From: Porphyra umbilicalis
Lineage: Eukaryota > Rhodophyta > Bangiophyceae > Bangiales > Bangiaceae
Length of the DNA: 32,704 nt
Assembly: GCA_002049455.2 (NCBI GenBank)
Contig: KV919278.1
Location: 1-32,704, forward strand
Reading direction: 5' to 3'
Shown here: positions 20,256 through 30,452 of the stretch, piece by piece
Layout: each line of letters starts with the position of its first letter
Position numbering within the stretch: position 1 is the stretch's first letter
Made by a program: the position numbers and the translations under genes
Notes under the pieces: generated by a model
Seen by the model: only the letters and a program-made list of their open reading frames with translations
Database searches by the model: none
Told to the model about the DNA's origin: nothing

Positions 20256-20285
<30 letters not shown>
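20256..20285. repeat. C30 homopolymer abutting a stop codon
   Basis: Thirty C residues end directly at the complement of the zinc-finger gene's TGA stop (20,286-20,288). The minus-strand mRNA would therefore read UGA followed at once by a G30 run. This is the longest homopolymer I noted in the window, and its length is probably imprecise. Confidence 0.8.
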
Positions 20286-20287
<2 letters not shown>

Positions 20288-20542
20288 ACGCGGCGCCCGC
20301 GCCAAAGCACACCCCACACGAGCTCACGCCGCACCCCAAACACAGCGTACACAGGCTGCAGACGACGCCGAGGCGCCCGACGCAGCGCGGGCAGGTGCGC
20401 ATGCCCTCCCCCCCACACGCGGTGCAGGCGCCCTCCCCGGCCGTCGGCCCGGCAACGCCGAGGCCGACGCTCAGGGGCGTGCGGCGGGGGCGCCCGCGGC
20501 GCCGCGGCGCGCCCGCCGCGCCCGCCGGCCCCGACCGCCGAC

Positions 20543-20578
<36 letters not shown>

Positions 20579-20685
20579 ACGCCGGCGGTGCGGCGGCCGC
20601 CGGCAACGACGCGGCGGCGGCGGCACGACGAGGCGCCGTGGGGCGCCTCCCCCCCCCCCGCCGCCGCGTCGCACCCACCGCCGAC

Positions 20686-20729
<44 letters not shown>

Positions 20730-21356
20730 CGCCCGCCCCTCCCGCCGCGCGCGTTCTGTGAGGCCGACGGCGCGGAGGACGACGCGCGGGGGCACCCACC
20801 CCTGGCGCACCTCCCCGAGCAGCCGGTCATAGGCGGCGGCTTCGGCGGCCTCGTCGGCGGCGCCGCGGGGCACCGCCGACCGGCGGGCGGCGTGCCGCGC
20901 GAGCGCCGCCGCGCGGATCTTGGCAACCGTGTCGGGGGAGTGGGTGGCGCCGCGGCGGGCGGCGGCGAGCGACGCGCGGCCGGCGGTGGTGAGGCGCCGG
21001 TTGGGCCGCGCGCGCGACGCGGCCGACGCCGCCCCCGTCGCAGACGCGGTCGCGGTGGTGATGGTGGTGGTGGTGGTGGTGGTGGTGGAGGTGGTGGGGG
21101 TGGGGGTGTGGGGGGGGCGGAAGCCGCCGCTCGTGCCGCCGCCGCCGCCGCCACCGCCGCCGCCGCCGAGGCGCCGGGATCCCGCCCGCCGACGTCGGCG
21201 GCGGGGGGGCGGGCGGCGGCGGGAGCGCCGCGACCGACCGCGCCGCCACGGGGGTGGCCGCCGGCCGCGCGCGCGACGTTGAGGGGGGGTGGTGGGGGGG
21301 CGGGCGCGCGGGGGGGGGGGGGGGGCAACAAAGGCGGGCGGCCGTGCCCCGATCAT
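20286..21356 (-). CDS. DnaJ-type zinc-finger protein with NUMOD3-like motif
   Basis: The proposed start is ATG 21,356 in context GCCGCCATGA, giving MIGARPPAFVAP. The AFV with Phe at position 9 matches red-algal plastid transit peptides. After Pro-, Gly- and Thr-rich low-complexity sequence comes RRLTTAGRASLAAARRGATH followed by SPDTVAKIRAAALARH. This is the NUMOD3-like pattern (GR-x-H-S-x-x-T-x-x-K-I) found in some homing nucleases and in plant and algal organelle proteins. An Ala/Arg linker leads to a Cys-rich C-terminus with CTACGGEG, CPRC, CSLC, CLGC and CGVCFGAG, close to the DnaJ/BSD2 CxxCxGxG fold that binds two zinc ions. The frame is open throughout, but bases 21,150-21,325 read more naturally in another frame, so compensating shifts at C tracts are likely. 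A plastid protein-folding or nucleic-acid role is possible; the function is not established. Confidence 0.7.
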
Positions 21357-21443
21357 GGCGGCCGCCGCGGGGCGGCCGGGGGGCCGTCTGACCGTCGGGC
21401 CAGCGCGGTGGCGACGGGGGGGGGAAGGGACACGGCGGTGCAC

Positions 21444-21468
21444 GGGGGGGGGGGGGGGGGGGGGGGGG
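21444..21468 (-). repeat. G25 run (C25 on minus strand) upstream of zinc-finger gene
   Basis: Twenty-five G residues lie 88-112 bp upstream of the zinc-finger start. On the coding strand this is a C run, as before the two plus-strand genes. Frames upstream of it, including a minus-strand one from ATG 21,870, look partly coding, so an N-terminal extension cannot be excluded. Confidence 0.6.
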
Positions 21469-22056
21469 TGGGCAGCCGCCGCAAGAGCGGCGGGGGCACG
21501 TGTGGCGGCGGGCGGGTGCCACGCACCGCCGTTGAAGCCGACGCACCTGGCGTAGCGATGGGAGCGGTGGAGCGGCAGCGCCGGCGTACCGCGGTGGTCA
21601 CGGCGGCCGAGCCGACGCGCCGGCGGTCGCGACGACGGCGGCGGCGGCGGCGGTGGCGGCAGCGGCGGCGGTGGCGGGGCGGGTATCGCCAGCGTCGGGC
21701 GGCGGTGGCGGCGGTGCGGGCGGCGAGCTGCGGCCGCGCTCGACGGCCGCCGCCTCCCGCGCGTCGGGCGGTGGAACGTGCGCCAGCGTGCCCTCGGCCG
21801 ATGCGTCATTGGCCGCCGCCCCGCCATCTGGACGCCAGCGCGCGGCGGCGGCGGCGGGTGGGCCCCGCGGCATGGAATCGTGCCGCGCACGTGCGGGCGC
21901 GGCGGCGATTGGTGGGGGGCCCCCCGACCGCCGCCGCGCGCGCCGCACGCACGGGCTTGTGTGGGTAGGCGCTCCACGTCGGGGCCGCCCAATCACCGGG
22001 ACCGCCAGTCAGAACAAAGCGAGGGGTGACTGTAAGCACACTTCTTTCCATACATA
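21469..22056. other. GC-rich tract upstream of zinc-finger gene
   Basis: All frames are largely open because of composition. A minus-strand frame from ATG 21,870 to TGA 21,598 has mixed composition (GTLAHVPPPDAREAAAVERG) and could be an upstream part of the zinc-finger gene or a separate small gene. No motif supports either reading. GC content falls sharply after 21,960. Confidence 0.3.
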
Positions 22057-22062
22057 TTGCAA

Positions 22063-22223
22063 TCTTTCCGATTTTGGCCGATGTTGTCGAGGTCAAGACC
22101 AGGGTCTCGATCAACTGCCCATTGGTCAAATGACTTTATCCGGCTGAGTGGATGGCTGAGAAACAGCTTCACACAGTTGATTACACCTCTTGACATCGAC
22201 GGCATCGGTCAGAATTGGGAAGA
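22063..22223. repeat. Fold-back inverted repeat, 36-bp arms
   Basis: Bases 22,063-22,098 and the reverse complement of 22,188-22,223 match at 29 of 36 positions, separated by 89 bp. Six of the seven differences are transitions. Similarity continues weakly on both sides, for instance a shared ATCAACTG in the loop. A second small hairpin, CAAGCCA-TTTTT-TGGCTTG, lies at 22,252-22,270. The region is AT-richer than its surroundings and looks like an old fold-back or MITE-type insertion. Confidence 0.7.
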
Positions 22224-22279
22224 CAGCAAAAAATGCCTTGCAACGCTTTGACAAGCCATTTTTTGGCTTGCCGTTTCAG

Positions 22280-22700
22280 CGGCTGATCTCGGCCGCGGTC
22301 GATCGCTCCGCGCGGTGGGTGGGGGGGTTGCGCCCCCGCGCGGTGGGTGGGCGTTGCCGCCGCGGCGCCACCCCACCCGTACACGTGGAGCGCCGAGTGG
22401 CTGGGGCGGGGGACTCGGTGCGCAGCGCCGCCAGAGACGGACGGCGCTGGATGGGCCCCGCCCCTAGAGCTCGGCAATGGACCGGCGTGGGCGCCGCCCA
22501 CGGCGCACGGGCAGCGCCGGCGGCGCGGGGATCATGGGGGAGAGCCGGGAGCGCGGGGAGCGCCGGCACCGCGGGCCGCGCGCTGATCGCCGCGAGTGCG
22601 GGGAGCGCGCGGCGCGCCGGGCCCGTGGGGCGCGCCTGGGGCGCCGGCGCCGCGGGGAGCGTGTGGGGCGCGGAGGAGCGCGGAGGCGGGGGCAGGGGCA
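22280..22700. repeat. Imperfect GCGCGGGGAGCGCC-type repeats
   Basis: Words such as GCGCGGGGAGCGCCGG, GTGCGGGGAGCGCG and GCCGCGGGGAGCGTG recur irregularly, mainly between 22,500 and 22,690. Frames on both strands are open but only encode Arg/Gly or Ala/Pro repeats. No gene is supported. The stretch lies downstream of the chlH stop. Confidence 0.4.
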
Positions 22701-23066
22701 AACGTGATGCCGGCAGTGGGCTCGTGCTCAATGAGCTCCGTGTCACGGGCCGGGGTCAAGGCGGCAGCGGCTCCACCTCGCAGACGCCAGGTGCGCGTGT
22801 GACAGGCGTCATGGGAATGGCGCCTGCCAGGGTGAAGGCCCGTCTGGTATCGGCAGAGCACACGGTCTGCTAGGACTCGACGCTGGTGTCACGAGTGTCT
22901 CAACAAAGACAAAAATACATCGCGCTCAATAAGGGAACTGGCCAGCGACGTATCACCGTCGCGCCATCAACGACACGACCCTCCCCCACACAAGCAGCGT
23001 CCTCTCACCTCACCATGTGCATTGCTCGACGCCTCCGCTCCACCACCTCTCCATGCCACAACCGCT

Positions 23067-26000
23067 CTACTCCACCCCCTCAATGCGGTCCTCCACCTCC
23101 TGATACAGCTCTCTCAACCGGTCCAAGTTCTCCTCAGACGTCTCCCAGTAGCCGCGCCCGTTGGCCTCGAGCAGCGTCGTGACCATCGACCGGAAGGAGT
23201 TCGGGTTGAGGTCGAGTAGCCTCTTCTGCATCTCCTCGTCCGCCATGAACGTCTCGTTGGCGTCCTCATACACCCAGTTGTCCACGTCACCCGAGGTGGC
23301 CGACCACCCCATGGTGTTGCGCAGGCGCTTGCTCAACTCACGGGCACCCTCGTAGCCCGACGCCATCATACCCTCATACCACTTAGGGTTGAGGAGCTTG
23401 GTGCGCGCGTCCAGCCGCACCGTCTCGGACAGAGTCCGTACTTGGGCGTTGGCCGTCGTCGTATCGGCGATGAAGGCCACCGGCTTCTTGCCATCAGCGC
23501 GGCACTGGGCCACAATCTTGGTAGGGTCCGAGTCAAAGTAGTGGCTCACGTCAGTCAAGGAGATCTCAGACGAGTCCAGGTTCTGGAAAGTCACCTCGAC
23601 CTTGGCCAGCGACGAGCGGAACAGCTCCGGCTTGACCTCCATCACACCGGGCTTGTCCGAGTTGAATGCGAAGCCCTTACGCGACATGTACATGTCCCGC
23701 AGCTGCTGCTCGTCCTCCCAACCGCCGTTCTCCACGGCCAGGCTCACGTTGGACGAGTACGAGCCCGACGAGTTGGAGAAGACACGGGTGGCCGCCTCAC
23801 GGACAGTCACACCCAACTCCTCCGCCTGCTCCAACGCGTGCTTGCGCACAAAGTTGACCTCCGGGGACTCGTCCGCCTCCGCCGCCATCTTGACCGCGCG
23901 GTCGAGCAGCGCCATCTGGTTAATGAACAGATCGCGGAAGACACCCGAACAGTTGACAACCACGTCCACACGAGGCCGCCCGAGCTCCTCGATGGGGATG
24001 AGCTGGAGCTTGGACACCCGACCGAGGGCGTCGGCCAGTGGCCGCACGCCCACCATCCACAATACCTGGGCCAGCGACTCGCCGTACGTCTTGATGTTGT
24101 CCGTGCCCCACAACACGAGCGCGATACTCTCGGGGTAGACGCCGCCATTGTCAAGACGTTGGCGCTCCAGCAGCCGGTCCACGACGACCTTGGCGCTGTC
24201 CACAGCCGCCGAGGTGGGGATGCTCTGCGGGTCCAGCGCGTGGATGTTCTTGCCAGTCGGCAGCACGTCCGGGTTGCGAATGGGATCACCACCTGGTCCG
24301 GGGATGACGTACTTACCCTCAAGCGCCGCGACCAGCGCACCCAACTCGTTGTCCGCAACCACCTGCTCAAGGCAAAACTCGAGGTAGGCGACGAGTGGCT
24401 TGAGCTCCGACTCCTCCACGCTCGGGAAGCCGTTCTCCGCCAGCGCCGTGCTCCACGGCGTCCGCCGACCCATCTGGGCGGCAAGGATGGCACCAAGGTC
24501 AAACTTCTGCACCTTCTCCACCCGTCCTTCCTCGTTGGTAGACGCCTTCACGAGAGCCGTCACAGCTTCGCGGCAGGCCGTCGTGATCTGGAACAGCAAC
24601 TCCACGTCAGCGAGCTTCCCCGCATCCGACGACGCGTAGACCTCGTCAATATCGCGGCCGACCGAGGCGGCAAGCAGCCGCGGCATGCCGACAATCGACT
24701 CCTCGGGGCGATCCAAGGCCGCAATGTTGACGAGCGTCGCTACCGCCTCGGCAGCAGTTGGCGGCCGGCCCACCGTGTGCAGGCCGCACGGGAGCAGCCG
24801 AGACTCAATCTCAATAAGCTTCACATACACCTTGCCAACGACATCGTCACGCTCCTCCGCGGACAGCTCCTTGGCATCGCCTTCGGGCAGCGCCACGTCG
24901 CGGTCCATATTGCAGATGCGCGCTTTGTCAGCAATAGAGTTGACAATCGCCGGGCCACGACCCGTGTCCTTGAGCGTTTGGTACGATGCGACTAGCTCCG
25001 ACAACTCCTTCAGGCCCTTGTAAAGCCCGGCGTTCTCGGCCGGCGGGGTCAGGTAGGAAATGGTCGCTGCATACGATCGCCGCTTGGCAATCGTCGCCTC
25101 CGACGGGTTGTTCGCGGCGTAATAATAAATGTTGGGGATGGTGTGGATGAGCTTGTCGGGGAAGCAGTCGCCGCTCATCCCAACCTGCTTGCCAGGCATG
25201 AACTCGAGCGACCCGTGCGTGCCAAAGTGCAGCACAGCGTCCGCCTTCCAGACTTTCTCGAGGTACGCATAGTACGCCGCGAAACCGTGGTGCGGCGACG
25301 CGGACTTGGAGAAGAGCAGCCGCATGGGGTCACCCTCGTAGCCAAACGACGGTTGCACGCCAACAAAGACGTTCCCAAAGTGCTTCCCGTACACCAGCAG
25401 GTTGGTGCCGTCCGTGTTGAGGTGGCCCGGGGGAGGGCCCCAGTTCTCGTGCAGCTTCTCAGAGAAGGTGCACACCTCCTCGTATTCAGAAATCGGCATC
25501 TTGTAGGCAACGTTGAGCTCGGGCGAATTGATGCGAGCCTCCTTGTCGTGCACGACCGCCTCGAGCAGCTCTTCTGACGTCTCAGGGATGTCGCCAACGC
25601 AATAGCCCTCCTTGGCAAGCCCCTGCAGCACCTTGTGTACCGACCCAAACACGTCCAGATAGGCGGCGGTGCCAACATTGCCCTTGTCAGGCGGGAAGGA
25701 GAAGACCGTGATGGCAACCTTCTTCTCCGCCACCTGCTTCCGCCGAAGGTTGGCCCACTTAAGCGACCGCTGGGCAAGCGCCGAAATACGGTCCTGCAGC
25801 GGGATGGAGCGACCGGTCTTTCCGTCACGGCCCGCAAAGATGACCGGCTCCAGGGCACCGTCCAGCTCGGGCAGGGATACCTGCAGGGCCACCTGCACGG
25901 GGTGCAAGCCAAGCTCCGACTCCTTCCACTCCTCAGTTGTTTGGAAGACCAGCGGCAACGCGCAGAGGTACGGCCGGTCCAGACGCGAAAGCGCCTCAAT

Positions 26001-27260
26001 GGCCTTCGGGTGGTCCTGCCGCGCGGGGCCACCGACCAGCGCAAAGCCCGTCAGCGACACGACCACGTCCACGTTGGCATCGTCCGTCCCCGGATGGAAG
26101 AAGAAGGCGTTGACAGGAACCGAAAAGTCAAGGCCGCCGGCGAAGACCGGGATGACGCGAGCACCACCCGCCTCCAGCTCCGACACGAGCGAGATGTAGT
26201 GACAGTCATCACCAGTAATCATGTGCGTCCGCTGCATGACGAGACCGACCGTCGGGGAAGCGGCGGTCAGGTTCGCCAACGGGCAGTGCTCCTTGTCGTA
26301 CCACTCGAGGTATTCGCCGAGGTCTTCAAACATCCGCGGCGCGACCGGGTGCCAAATACCCGTGTCAGGGAACACCTCGGGCGCGGCAACCGCCTGGTTC
26401 GACTTGGCCCCCGTGTCAACGTCGACGTACTTCTCCGCCACCATCAGCAGGAAGTTCTCGAGGTTGGTCGGCGAGCCGCCGAGCCAGTACTGGAAGGAGA
26501 GCATGAAGGAGCGGGCGTCCTGCGCCTTGTCCGTGGGCAGGTACTTGAGTACCTTGGGTAGGGTGCGGAGCAGCTTGAGCATGCCGTCCTCAAAGGACGC
26601 GCCGCTCTCCTCCCGCCGCTTCTTCATGAAGGACGCGATAGCGCTCTTACTCTGGCCGAGCTGAGACATGTTAAAAGTGCCGAGCTTGTTGAGCCGCATC
26701 ACCTCGGGCATCGACGGGAAGATGATGCACGCGTCCAGACGCTCCCGGTGTGGCTCCACCGCCGCCGTGACGCGCTCTGCCAGCTCCTGCACGAAAATGA
26801 GGGAGCCGATGAAAACGTTGGCGTCGGCCACATCCTTCTTGAACTGCGCGTAGTTCTCCTCGTCACGCAGCTCCTCCAGCAGGTACCCCGCCACATCGAG
26901 AGACAAGTTGGCGTCCTCCTTGGCATTGATGGTGCGGGCAGCGGCCGACATAGAGCTCTGATACTGGGACTCGAGCACCACGTACACCACCTTCATCACC
27001 TTCTTGCTGGTGGCGGGGGGCGCCGTGATCCGACGATCCGCCGGCTTGGAGCCCGTAAACAGGCCCGCCTGCTGCATGCGGACGGATCGTTGGCGGGCGG
27101 CGGGCGCCGACGGTGCCACCGAAGGCGCGGTGAAGGAACTTCTCCCAACCACCGGCGCGCCCGCAAACGACGAGCTGCCGACGGCGACGGGGGCGCGCAC
27201 GACCCGAGGCACCGCATCGACACGGCGCCAGGCGCCCGCGGCCGGCACAAAGGCGGCCAT
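23067..27260 (-). CDS. chlH: Magnesium chelatase subunit H, plastid precursor
   Basis: ChlH binds protoporphyrin IX and, with the ATPase subunits ChlI and ChlD, inserts Mg2+ in the plastid stroma, the first committed step to chlorophyll. The ATG at 27,260 gives a 1397-residue protein, close to the roughly 1380 of plant CHLH. The frame is open further upstream only through a GTG codon. Residues 1 to about 60 form an Arg/Ala/Val-rich presequence starting [11 protein letters not shown], with the red-algal AFV motif. [18 protein letters not shown] begins the conserved N-terminal (DUF3479) domain, followed by the CobN/Mg-chelatase domain. The signature [15 protein letters not shown], with His682 and Glu686, and the C-terminal block [16 protein letters not shown] are intact. 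No intron, frameshift or homopolymer break is visible. The neighbouring hydrolase gene lies upstream on the same strand. In plants this protein (GUN5) also affects plastid-to-nucleus signalling. Confidence 0.98.
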   Translation of the reverse strand: MAAFVPAAGAWRRVDAVPRVVRAPVAVGSSSFAGAPVVGRSSFTAPSVAPSAPAARQRSVRMQQAGLFTGSKPADRRITAPPATSKKVMKVVYVVLESQYQSSMSAAARTINAKEDANLSLDVAGYLLEELRDEENYAQFKKDVADANVFIGSLIFVQELAERVTAAVEPHRERLDACIIFPSMPEVMRLNKLGTFNMSQLGQSKSAIASFMKKRREESGASFEDGMLKLLRTLPKVLKYLPTDKAQDARSFMLSFQYWLGGSPTNLENFLLMVAEKYVDVDTGAKSNQAVAAPEVFPDTGIWHPVAPRMFEDLGEYLEWYDKEHCPLANLTAASPTVGLVMQRTHMITGDDCHYISLVSELEAGGARVIPVFAGGLDFSVPVNAFFFHPGTDDANVDVVVSLTGFALVGGPARQDHPKAIEALSRLDRPYLCALPLVFQTTEEWKESELGLHPVQVALQVSLPELDGALEPVIFAGRDGKTGRSIPLQDRISALAQRSLKWANLRRKQVAEKKVAITVFSFPPDKGNVGTAAYLDVFGSVHKVLQGLAKEGYCVGDIPETSEELLEAVVHDKEARINSPELNVAYKMPISEYEEVCTFSEKLHENWGPPPGHLNTDGTNLLVYGKHFGNVFVGVQPSFGYEGDPMRLLFSKSASPHHGFAAYYAYLEKVWKADAVLHFGTHGSLEFMPGKQVGMSGDCFPDKLIHTIPNIYYYAANNPSEATIAKRRSYAATISYLTPPAENAGLYKGLKELSELVASYQTLKDTGRGPAIVNSIADKARICNMDRDVALPEGDAKELSAEERDDVVGKVYVKLIEIESRLLPCGLHTVGRPPTAAEAVATLVNIAALDRPEESIVGMPRLLAASVGRDIDEVYASSDAGKLADVELLFQITTACREAVTALVKASTNEEGRVEKVQKFDLGAILAAQMGRRTPWSTALAENGFPSVEESELKPLVAYLEFCLEQVVADNELGALVAALEGKYVIPGPGGDPIRNPDVLPTGKNIHALDPQSIPTSAAVDSAKVVVDRLLERQRLDNGGVYPESIALVLWGTDNIKTYGESLAQVLWMVGVRPLADALGRVSKLQLIPIEELGRPRVDVVVNCSGVFRDLFINQMALLDRAVKMAAEADESPEVNFVRKHALEQAEELGVTVREAATRVFSNSSGSYSSNVSLAVENGGWEDEQQLRDMYMSRKGFAFNSDKPGVMEVKPELFRSSLAKVEVTFQNLDSSEISLTDVSHYFDSDPTKIVAQCRADGKKPVAFIADTTTANAQVRTLSETVRLDARTKLLNPKWYEGMMASGYEGARELSKRLRNTMGWSATSGDVDNWVYEDANETFMADEEMQKRLLDLNPNSFRSMVTTLLEANGRGYWETSEENLDRLRELYQEVEDRIEGVE

Positions 27261-28730
27261 GGCGGCGGCGACGGCACCGCTACCAGAGCACCGCACACAA
27301 CAGCAGTCGATCGAGGAGGGGGGGCCCGAGGAACCAATACGGGTGTCCACCCGTCAGTCGTCAATGGGAAGAGAAAGGGAATGCGGGGACGGTGATGATA
27401 AAGGGGGGTGGTGGGCGGGGTGCGGGGAAAGGAGGACGCCGGGGGGGCGGTTCAAAGGGGGCGGATGTGTGCGCAACGGGATCGACGCCACCGCGACCGT
27501 CCGCGCGCCGGGCGGCGTGGTACACGGCCTCCTCTCGCGGCCGAGCACACCCCGAAGATTGGGGAACACGTTGAAAAACGGGCTTTGGGAGGTCCCCGTG
27601 GAGGCGTTCCGAGGTTCTTTGGGGCCCAAGTCGCAGCCCACACCCCCTCTCAACGGCGCGGCAGGTCAGGGGTCTGTGATGGCTGCTCCACGGAGGTTGA
27701 GCTTGACCTCCCGGTGCCCTGCCAGAGACCCTTTCCACGCCGCAAACCCCACCGGTTGACCCCCCCGGATAGCATCAATTGGCCTTCCACGGCCGCACGT
27801 GTGCCTGCCAGTGGTTTTTTCCACCAGAAGTGCCTGCCCGGAGATCACGCACCCTGTCCTCGTTTAGTCCATCGACAATAGACTCGCGCCTGGATCTTTC
27901 ATTGGTTGAGAGGAACGGAAAGATCCCGGTCTCTATAAGTCTATCTCTCTATCAGCCGTTCTAACGTGGGCTCTGAGTGGTTGGGAGCTGCGCCGCATGT
28001 GATCGAAGCTGTTTTTTGGGTTGGGTCGTTCGCGGCGATTGATCAGCTGGCAGATATTTTTTCGACCGCTCTCCTGAGACCGCCACCACACTGGCTGACT
28101 TTGCCCATACAAAGTAGCACCACCAATCAGCCGCCGTGGGGTAGCCACATGTAGTCATCCCGTCACAGCCGGGCTGCTCTGGGTGGCCCTTCCAGTCTGG
28201 CGGTACGCGTGGTGGTGGCAGGTTTGCCGAGGTGACCATCATGGCAATGATTGCCCCCAGCCTTACGTTTCCCACATCCGCCTCTGGGTCGGGAGACGTG
28301 GGCGGATGCTGCGCGTGGCGGCGGGTCACCCCAGCCGTTGCAGAGAAAGAAACCCGATCTGTACCAGGGCACGCTCTGAAACGGGAACGCCATGGCTCCC
28401 TGCATCCCCACTCTACGTACACATGAATACCCGCAAACAGACTGTCACATGCCAGCCCGCGTCGCCACCAGTCCTATTCTGCTCCCCCACTCTGGCCGAC
28501 AAGCAATTTACATGCGTTGGCAACATCGACTGACCACGGCCATATCTTGACCAGGTCCTCTCTGAGAAACCGCCGTATGTGCTGAGGCTTTCCGTCAAAC
28601 GGGGGCACGGGCTCAAAGTCGTTGCGCCAAGACGGTGCCAAACGGGTCACCAACACCAGACGCCTTCTTCCCCCCCCCCGCCCCCTCCTCGTATACCAAA
28701 GGGGCGGCGCTCCTCCCAACCCCGGCGGCA
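27261..28730. other. Intergenic region upstream of chlH
   Basis: This contains the chlH promoter and the 3' side of the hydrolase gene. On the minus strand, ATTGG-type CCAAT cores occur at about 27,333, but no TATA box is evident in the first 300 bp upstream of the chlH ATG. A TATAAG word occurs on the plus strand near 27,934. Frames within 27,961-28,422 on both strands are short and unrecognised. Confidence 0.4.
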
Positions 28731-29193
28731 CTAGCCAAACCGCTCAGCAAACGCGTCGGCAATCAACTCGGCCACCTCTGCCCGGTGCTCGGAGAACTTG
28801 TGGTCGGCGCCCGGCAGCACCACCACCCGGTGCCGCGGCGGCGGCACAACCGCCCCATACGCCGCCGCGTCGGCCACGGGGATGGTCGCGTCCCCATCCC
28901 CGTGGAGCGTCAGCAGCGAGGCGGCGGGCGCCAGCCCCGCCGCCGCGGCGCCCATGTCCAACCCAAACCGCGCCTCCACGGCCGCCCGCGTGACCGTGTA
29001 GCCGGGCATCTCCACCGACCCGTCCCGCCACAGCGCCGCCCAGCGCTCCTCCCCGAGCCGCGCCCGCACGCCGTCCCGCATGTGGAAGCGGCCGGCAATG
29101 TTGACGACCAGGCCGGGGAAAGCCGAGGACGAGGCGTAGAGCAACACCGAGCCGGCGCCCTTGGAGTGGCCCGCCACCGCGTCAACCGACCAG

Positions 29194-29236
<43 letters not shown>

Positions 29237-29888
29237 CACCGCCGCCGTCACGGCCGCCGCCCGCGCGCAGCCAGTCGACGGCGGCAGCCACGTCGGCCGC
29301 CTCGTCCGCGTAATTCCCAAACGACCAGTCGCCGCCGCTGTCGCCGCAGCCCCGAAAGTCTGGCCGCAGCGACGCGACGCCGCGGGCGGCGAGCGCGGCC
29401 GCCACGGCGGCGAGCAGCGGGGCGGCCTTGGAGTCCCGAAAGCCGTGGCAGAGGACCGCCGCGCGGGTGGCGCCGGCCGGCACCGTCAGCGTCGCGACGA
29501 GCGTGTCGCCGGCACTGTTGGGGAAGCGCACCGTCGTGGATGGCACGCCGTCGGCGGCGGCGGGGGCGGTGGTGGCGGCGGCGGTGGCGGTGGCGGCGGG
29601 GGGGTCGGCCGCACCCGCCAGAGGGGAGGGTGAAGAGGCGCCCGCATCAGCCGGCGGATGTGTCATGGCCACGCATCGCCTCGCACACCGCCGCCGCGTT
29701 GCGGTCGCCGGGGAGGGCGGCGGGAGGACTGCCGGCGAGCGGCAGCGACCACCAGAGGTGACACTGCGGCCGCCAAATGGAGATCGGCACGAGGAAGGGA
29801 GGCGGCAGAGGGGAGAGAGGTGGGACGGGGGAAGGGAGCGGCACGGGGAGGAGGGGTCGTACGGAGCGGCGGCCGTGACAAAGGCCAT
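28731..29888 (-). CDS. Alpha/beta hydrolase, probably plastid-targeted
   Basis: This encodes 385 residues of the alpha/beta-hydrolase fold (serine hydrolase, S33/Hydrolase_4 type). The chosen ATG (29,888, GCGGCCATGG) gives MAFVTAAAPYD followed by a Ser/Arg/Pro-rich stretch, a good red-algal plastid presequence. The frame is also open from ATG 30,062, but that extension looks like leader sequence. Visible elements are the oxyanion-hole motif LCHGFRDSK, the nucleophile elbow GHSKG with Ser242, acid Asp333 in LHGDGDATIP and base His363 in GADHKFSEH. The elbow reads GHSKG rather than the commoner GHSMG, as in a set of uncharacterised plant hydrolases. A Gly tract encoded by a GCC/CCG run (29,196-29,262) is inserted just before the elbow strand. 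All catalytic residues remain, so the enzyme is probably active. The substrate is unknown; an ester, thioester or amide is possible. Confidence 0.9.
29196..29262 (-). repeat. In-frame glycine trinucleotide expansion
   Basis: A GGC-type trinucleotide run on the minus strand encodes Gly with occasional Asp inside the hydrolase. Being a triplet repeat it preserves the frame, unlike the G/C mononucleotide runs of the genes at 12.9-21.4 kb. Confidence 0.85.
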
Positions 29889-30344
29889 GGCCGCGATGAC
29901 AGAGTCGCGTCCGACGTGGATGCGCGACAGCAATGATGAGATGCGTGCGCGAGTCGGTGGCGCGATGAACACGATCACAGTCGGATCTCGCTGAGCTGAA
30001 AAACGGATGCAAGGATGAGGAGGATGAGAATAGTTACCACTCGCGCTCGAGTTCAATTGCACCGTACCTAGTATGCACAGTACTTGGTATTTGTGTTGAA
30101 TAGTACACCCAGTGTGTATTTTCCGTACGACCTTGCTGGACTCCGTAGCCGTGCAAAACGTACCCGTTGCAGGCGCCTACGTTTGGCCACGTACTCGGTT
30201 GACAGGCGCGGTGGGCCTTCCAGAGCGGCTGAGGGCAATGGCATACAGTCATCACCCGCCCCCACGGCGCACCAATTTTTTTGTTGTGACGCTCACCCTC
30301 GCACCTCGGCTCCCGCCGAGCCCGTCCCGCCGGTCAGCCGTCTG
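29889..30344. other. Upstream region of hydrolase gene
   Basis: This is lower in GC than the genes. It should hold the hydrolase promoter on the minus strand. No clear TATA box is seen. Bases 30,025-30,125 are AT-richer, with repeated GTACTTGG- and GTATTTGTG-like words. Confidence 0.35.
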
Positions 30345-30452
30345 TCATCGGCAGACACTGCCGGCAGACAATTGGTCGGCAAAGGCGATGATGGCGTAGC
30401 CCAAAAAGTGGCTCACCTGCCCGTACTCGCTGGTCACCGTCGCGTGGCGCAT
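30345..30452 (-). CDS. Possible short or partial coding segment
   Basis: A minus-strand frame ending at TGA 30,345 encodes MRHATVTSEYGQVSHFLG and then a hydrophobic YAIIAFADQL. It shows the TTT/TTG and G/C-third codon pattern of the true genes here. The frame stays open upstream to ATG 30,821, but that part is Arg-rich and unlike a protein. It may be a last exon or a gene fragment. I do not recognise it, and the call rests on codon use only. Confidence 0.2.
   Translation of the reverse strand: MRHATVTSEYGQVSHFLGYAIIAFADQLSAGSVCR

Noticed and set aside
12062..21468. CRISPR-like array from repeated GC units
   Set aside because: Repeats are direct trinucleotide, hexanucleotide or 21-bp coding repeats without unique spacers.
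22252..22270. Hairpin followed by T residues as a bacterial-type terminator
   Set aside because: The T residues are in the loop, not after the stem, and the sequence is eukaryotic nuclear DNA.
27261..27350. N-terminal extension of ChlH to 27,350
   Set aside because: The upstream codon is GTG, unlikely for a nuclear gene. The ATG at 27,260 gives the expected AFV presequence.
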